Assembly: GCA_031257455.1 (NCBI GenBank)
Contig: JAIROQ010000095.1
Coordinates: 1-7,486 of the forward strand
Origin: Prevotellaceae bacterium
GTDB taxonomy: Bacteria; Bacteroidota; Bacteroidia; Bacteroidales; UBA932
Length of the DNA: 7,486 nt
Direction: 5' to 3'
The notes beneath the pieces were generated by a model that did no database searches, was not told the origin of the DNA, and worked only from the letters and a program-made list of their open reading frames with translations. The position numbers and the translations under genes are program-made. This document shows positions 6,288 through 7,486 of the stretch, in pieces. The first letter of the stretch is position 1, and every line of letters starts with the position of its first letter.

Positions 6288-7478
6288 ATGATGAAAAAAA
6301 ACATTGGCGTCTTTTTTGGCGGCCGCTCGGTGGAGCACGAAATATCAATCATCTCCGCCCTGCAAGTAATGAAAGCGATTGATAAGGCTCAGTACAATGT
6401 CGTCCCTGTCTATATCACGAAAGACGGTTGCTGGTACACCGGGAACTGGCTAAAATACCTTGACAATTTCAGGAATTACAAACTGCTGATAAAGCGTTGC
6501 CGGAAAATTATGCCTTCGCTAAATGCGCACGACAATACCCTGTTCGCCTGTCCGCGCGGGCTGTGGAAAAGAAGCAGGGCGGTCGCGAAAATTGACGTCG
6601 CTTTTCCCGTCTTTCACGGCGCGTATGGCGAAGACGGCTGTTTTCAGGGCGTGTTTGAAATTATGAATTTGCCTTATGTCGGGTCGGATGTGGCGGCCTC
6701 GGCGGTGTGCATGAGCAAGATTTTTACGAAGGAAATAAGCAAAGCCATTGACATACCCGTGCTGGACTACTACAGCGTGGACGCCGACCGGTGGTTTAGC
6801 GACAGGGAAAATCAAATAAAACGGATTACCGGCCGGTTTACGTTTCCGGTCATCGTGAAGCCCGACAATTTAGGCTCAAGCATCGGCGTGAGCAAAGCCG
6901 CCGACATACGGGAACTGGAAAACGCCATGGAACTGGCGGCGGTATATTCCAACACCCTGCTGGTAGAAAAATATATCACCCCTGTCAGGGAAATCAACTG
7001 CTCGGTGGCCGCCACCCCGCAGGGCGTGGAAGTTTCCGAATGCGAAGAGCCGGTGATTACGCCCGATAAACTATTGAGTTTTGATGATAAATACCTTTCG
7101 TCCTCTTCGGCGGAAGCCGAAGGAATGGCCGGTATCAACAGGAAAATCCCCGCCGGCATTCCCGATACCCTGAAAAAGGAAATACAGGAATATGCCGAAA
7201 AAATTTTCCGCCATCTGGGTTGCTCCGGCGTAGTAAGGATAGATTTCATCCTCGATACCGCTGCGGGTAAAGTGTACCTGAACGAAATAAATACCATACC
7301 CGGTTCGCTGGCTTTCTACCTCTGGGAAGCCACGGGAAAAACTTTCACCGCCCTCCTGACCGCCCTGATCGAACAATCCGTTAAACGTTTTGCCAAAAAC
7401 AACAAGCTGAAAAAAAGTTTCGACTCCCACGTCCTTTGGCGCATTGACGGCAACAAACTCTCAGGAAAACTTGGATGA
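6288..7478 (+). CDS. ddl: D-alanine--D-alanine ligase family (divergent ATP-grasp)
   Basis: A cytoplasmic ATP-grasp ligase predicted to join D-Ala to D-Ala or a related D-residue. Motifs: GGRSVEHEIS (11-20, Glu16), HGAYGEDG (110-117), VIVKPDNLGSSIG (188-200, Lys191 and Ser197), SFDDKY (264-269, omega loop), GVVRIDF (314-320, Arg317, Asp319) and LNEINTIPG (331-339). Glu16, Ser197 and Tyr269 match E. coli DdlB Glu15, Ser150 and Tyr216; Tyr rather than the VanA-type His argues for D-Ala over D-lactate as second substrate. However, DdlB Ser281, which contacts the second D-Ala carboxylate, aligns with Tyr344 (PGSLAFYLWE). The protein has 396 residues, compared with 306 in DdlB. The extra length includes an insert around 50-100 and a basic tail of about 35 residues. 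ATGs at 6288 and 6291 are both possible starts; 6291 gives the more usual MKK opening. It is unlike the shorter Bacteroides Ddl I recall at this locus. Confidence 0.87.
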   Translation: MMKKNIGVFFGGRSVEHEISIISALQVMKAIDKAQYNVVPVYITKDGCWYTGNWLKYLDNFRNYKLLIKRCRKIMPSLNAHDNTLFACPRGLWKRSRAVAKIDVAFPVFHGAYGEDGCFQGVFEIMNLPYVGSDVAASAVCMSKIFTKEISKAIDIPVLDYYSVDADRWFSDRENQIKRITGRFTFPVIVKPDNLGSSIGVSKAADIRELENAMELAAVYSNTLLVEKYITPVREINCSVAATPQGVEVSECEEPVITPDKLLSFDDKYLSSSSAEAEGMAGINRKIPAGIPDTLKKEIQEYAEKIFRHLGCSGVVRIDFILDTAAGKVYLNEINTIPGSLAFYLWEATGKTFTALLTALIEQSVKRFAKNNKLKKSFDSHVLWRIDGNKLSGKLG

Positions 7479-7486
7479 AGTAGGAG
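7479..7486 (+). promoter_or_regulatory. Possible ribosome-binding site of a following gene
   Basis: AGTAGGAG follows the ddl stop directly and ends in GGAG at the window edge. With the tight spacing of the preceding genes, this suggests that another gene of the same run begins a few bases beyond the window. The edge prevents confirmation. Confidence 0.35.

Noticed and set aside
6288..7478. VanA/VanB-type D-Ala-D-lactate ligase
   Set aside because: The omega loop has Lys-Tyr (268-269) as in Ddl, not the His of VanA-type enzymes, and no vanH- or vanX-like gene is present in the window.

Overview
The window looks like chromosomal DNA of a member of the Bacteroidota, most likely Bacteroidales. 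The evidence is a NupG-type nucleoside permease preceded by a Bacteroidota-style -7 box (TATATTTG, fitting TAnnTTTG), a kinase-less three-PASTA membrane protein next to an RluD-type pseudouridine synthase that closely resembles Bacteroides RluD as I recall it, and mostly weak Shine-Dalgarno signals. All six genes are intact and on the + strand. I see no tRNA, rRNA, CRISPR array or transposase.

Layout: (1) 1-681 is non-coding. It holds several different short tandem-repeat families, mostly 7-mers and some 8-mers, separated by short GC-rich near-palindromes. Its left half also contains a 183-bp imperfect inverted-repeat element (76-258) nested inside a perfect 21-bp inverted repeat (11-31/341-361). 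(2) 682-1908 is nupG. (3) 1901-2036 is a second repeat-rich spacer, whose heptamer array starts inside the last codons of nupG. (4) 2037-7478 is a tightly packed run of five genes: PASTA protein, rluD, alpha/beta hydrolase, membrane-anchored MurF-like ligase and Ddl-like ligase. Gaps are 22, 32, -8 and 8 nt. The last bases (7479-7486) look like the ribosome-binding region of a further gene outside the window.

How the genes may work together: PASTA, RluD and Ddl are, from memory, a common Bacteroidales neighbourhood. Here the ddl position holds a three-gene module. The MurF-like protein keeps the ATPase and C-terminal ligase domains of a Mur ligase, but a roughly five-segment membrane domain replaces the usual UDP-MurNAc-binding N-terminal domain, and the C-terminal KGSR motif is absent. 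The Ddl-like protein keeps the Glu-Ser-Tyr triad expected for D-Ala-D-Ala synthesis, but Tyr replaces the serine that contacts the second D-Ala carboxylate. The hydrolase has a complete Ser-Asp-His triad and overlaps the MurF-like gene. My inference is that the module makes a D-Ala-containing dipeptide and attaches it at the membrane to an acceptor other than soluble UDP-MurNAc-tripeptide, with the hydrolase trimming, editing or releasing a product. This module is the best candidate in the window for an incompletely described system. The intergenic repeat mosaic is the second.
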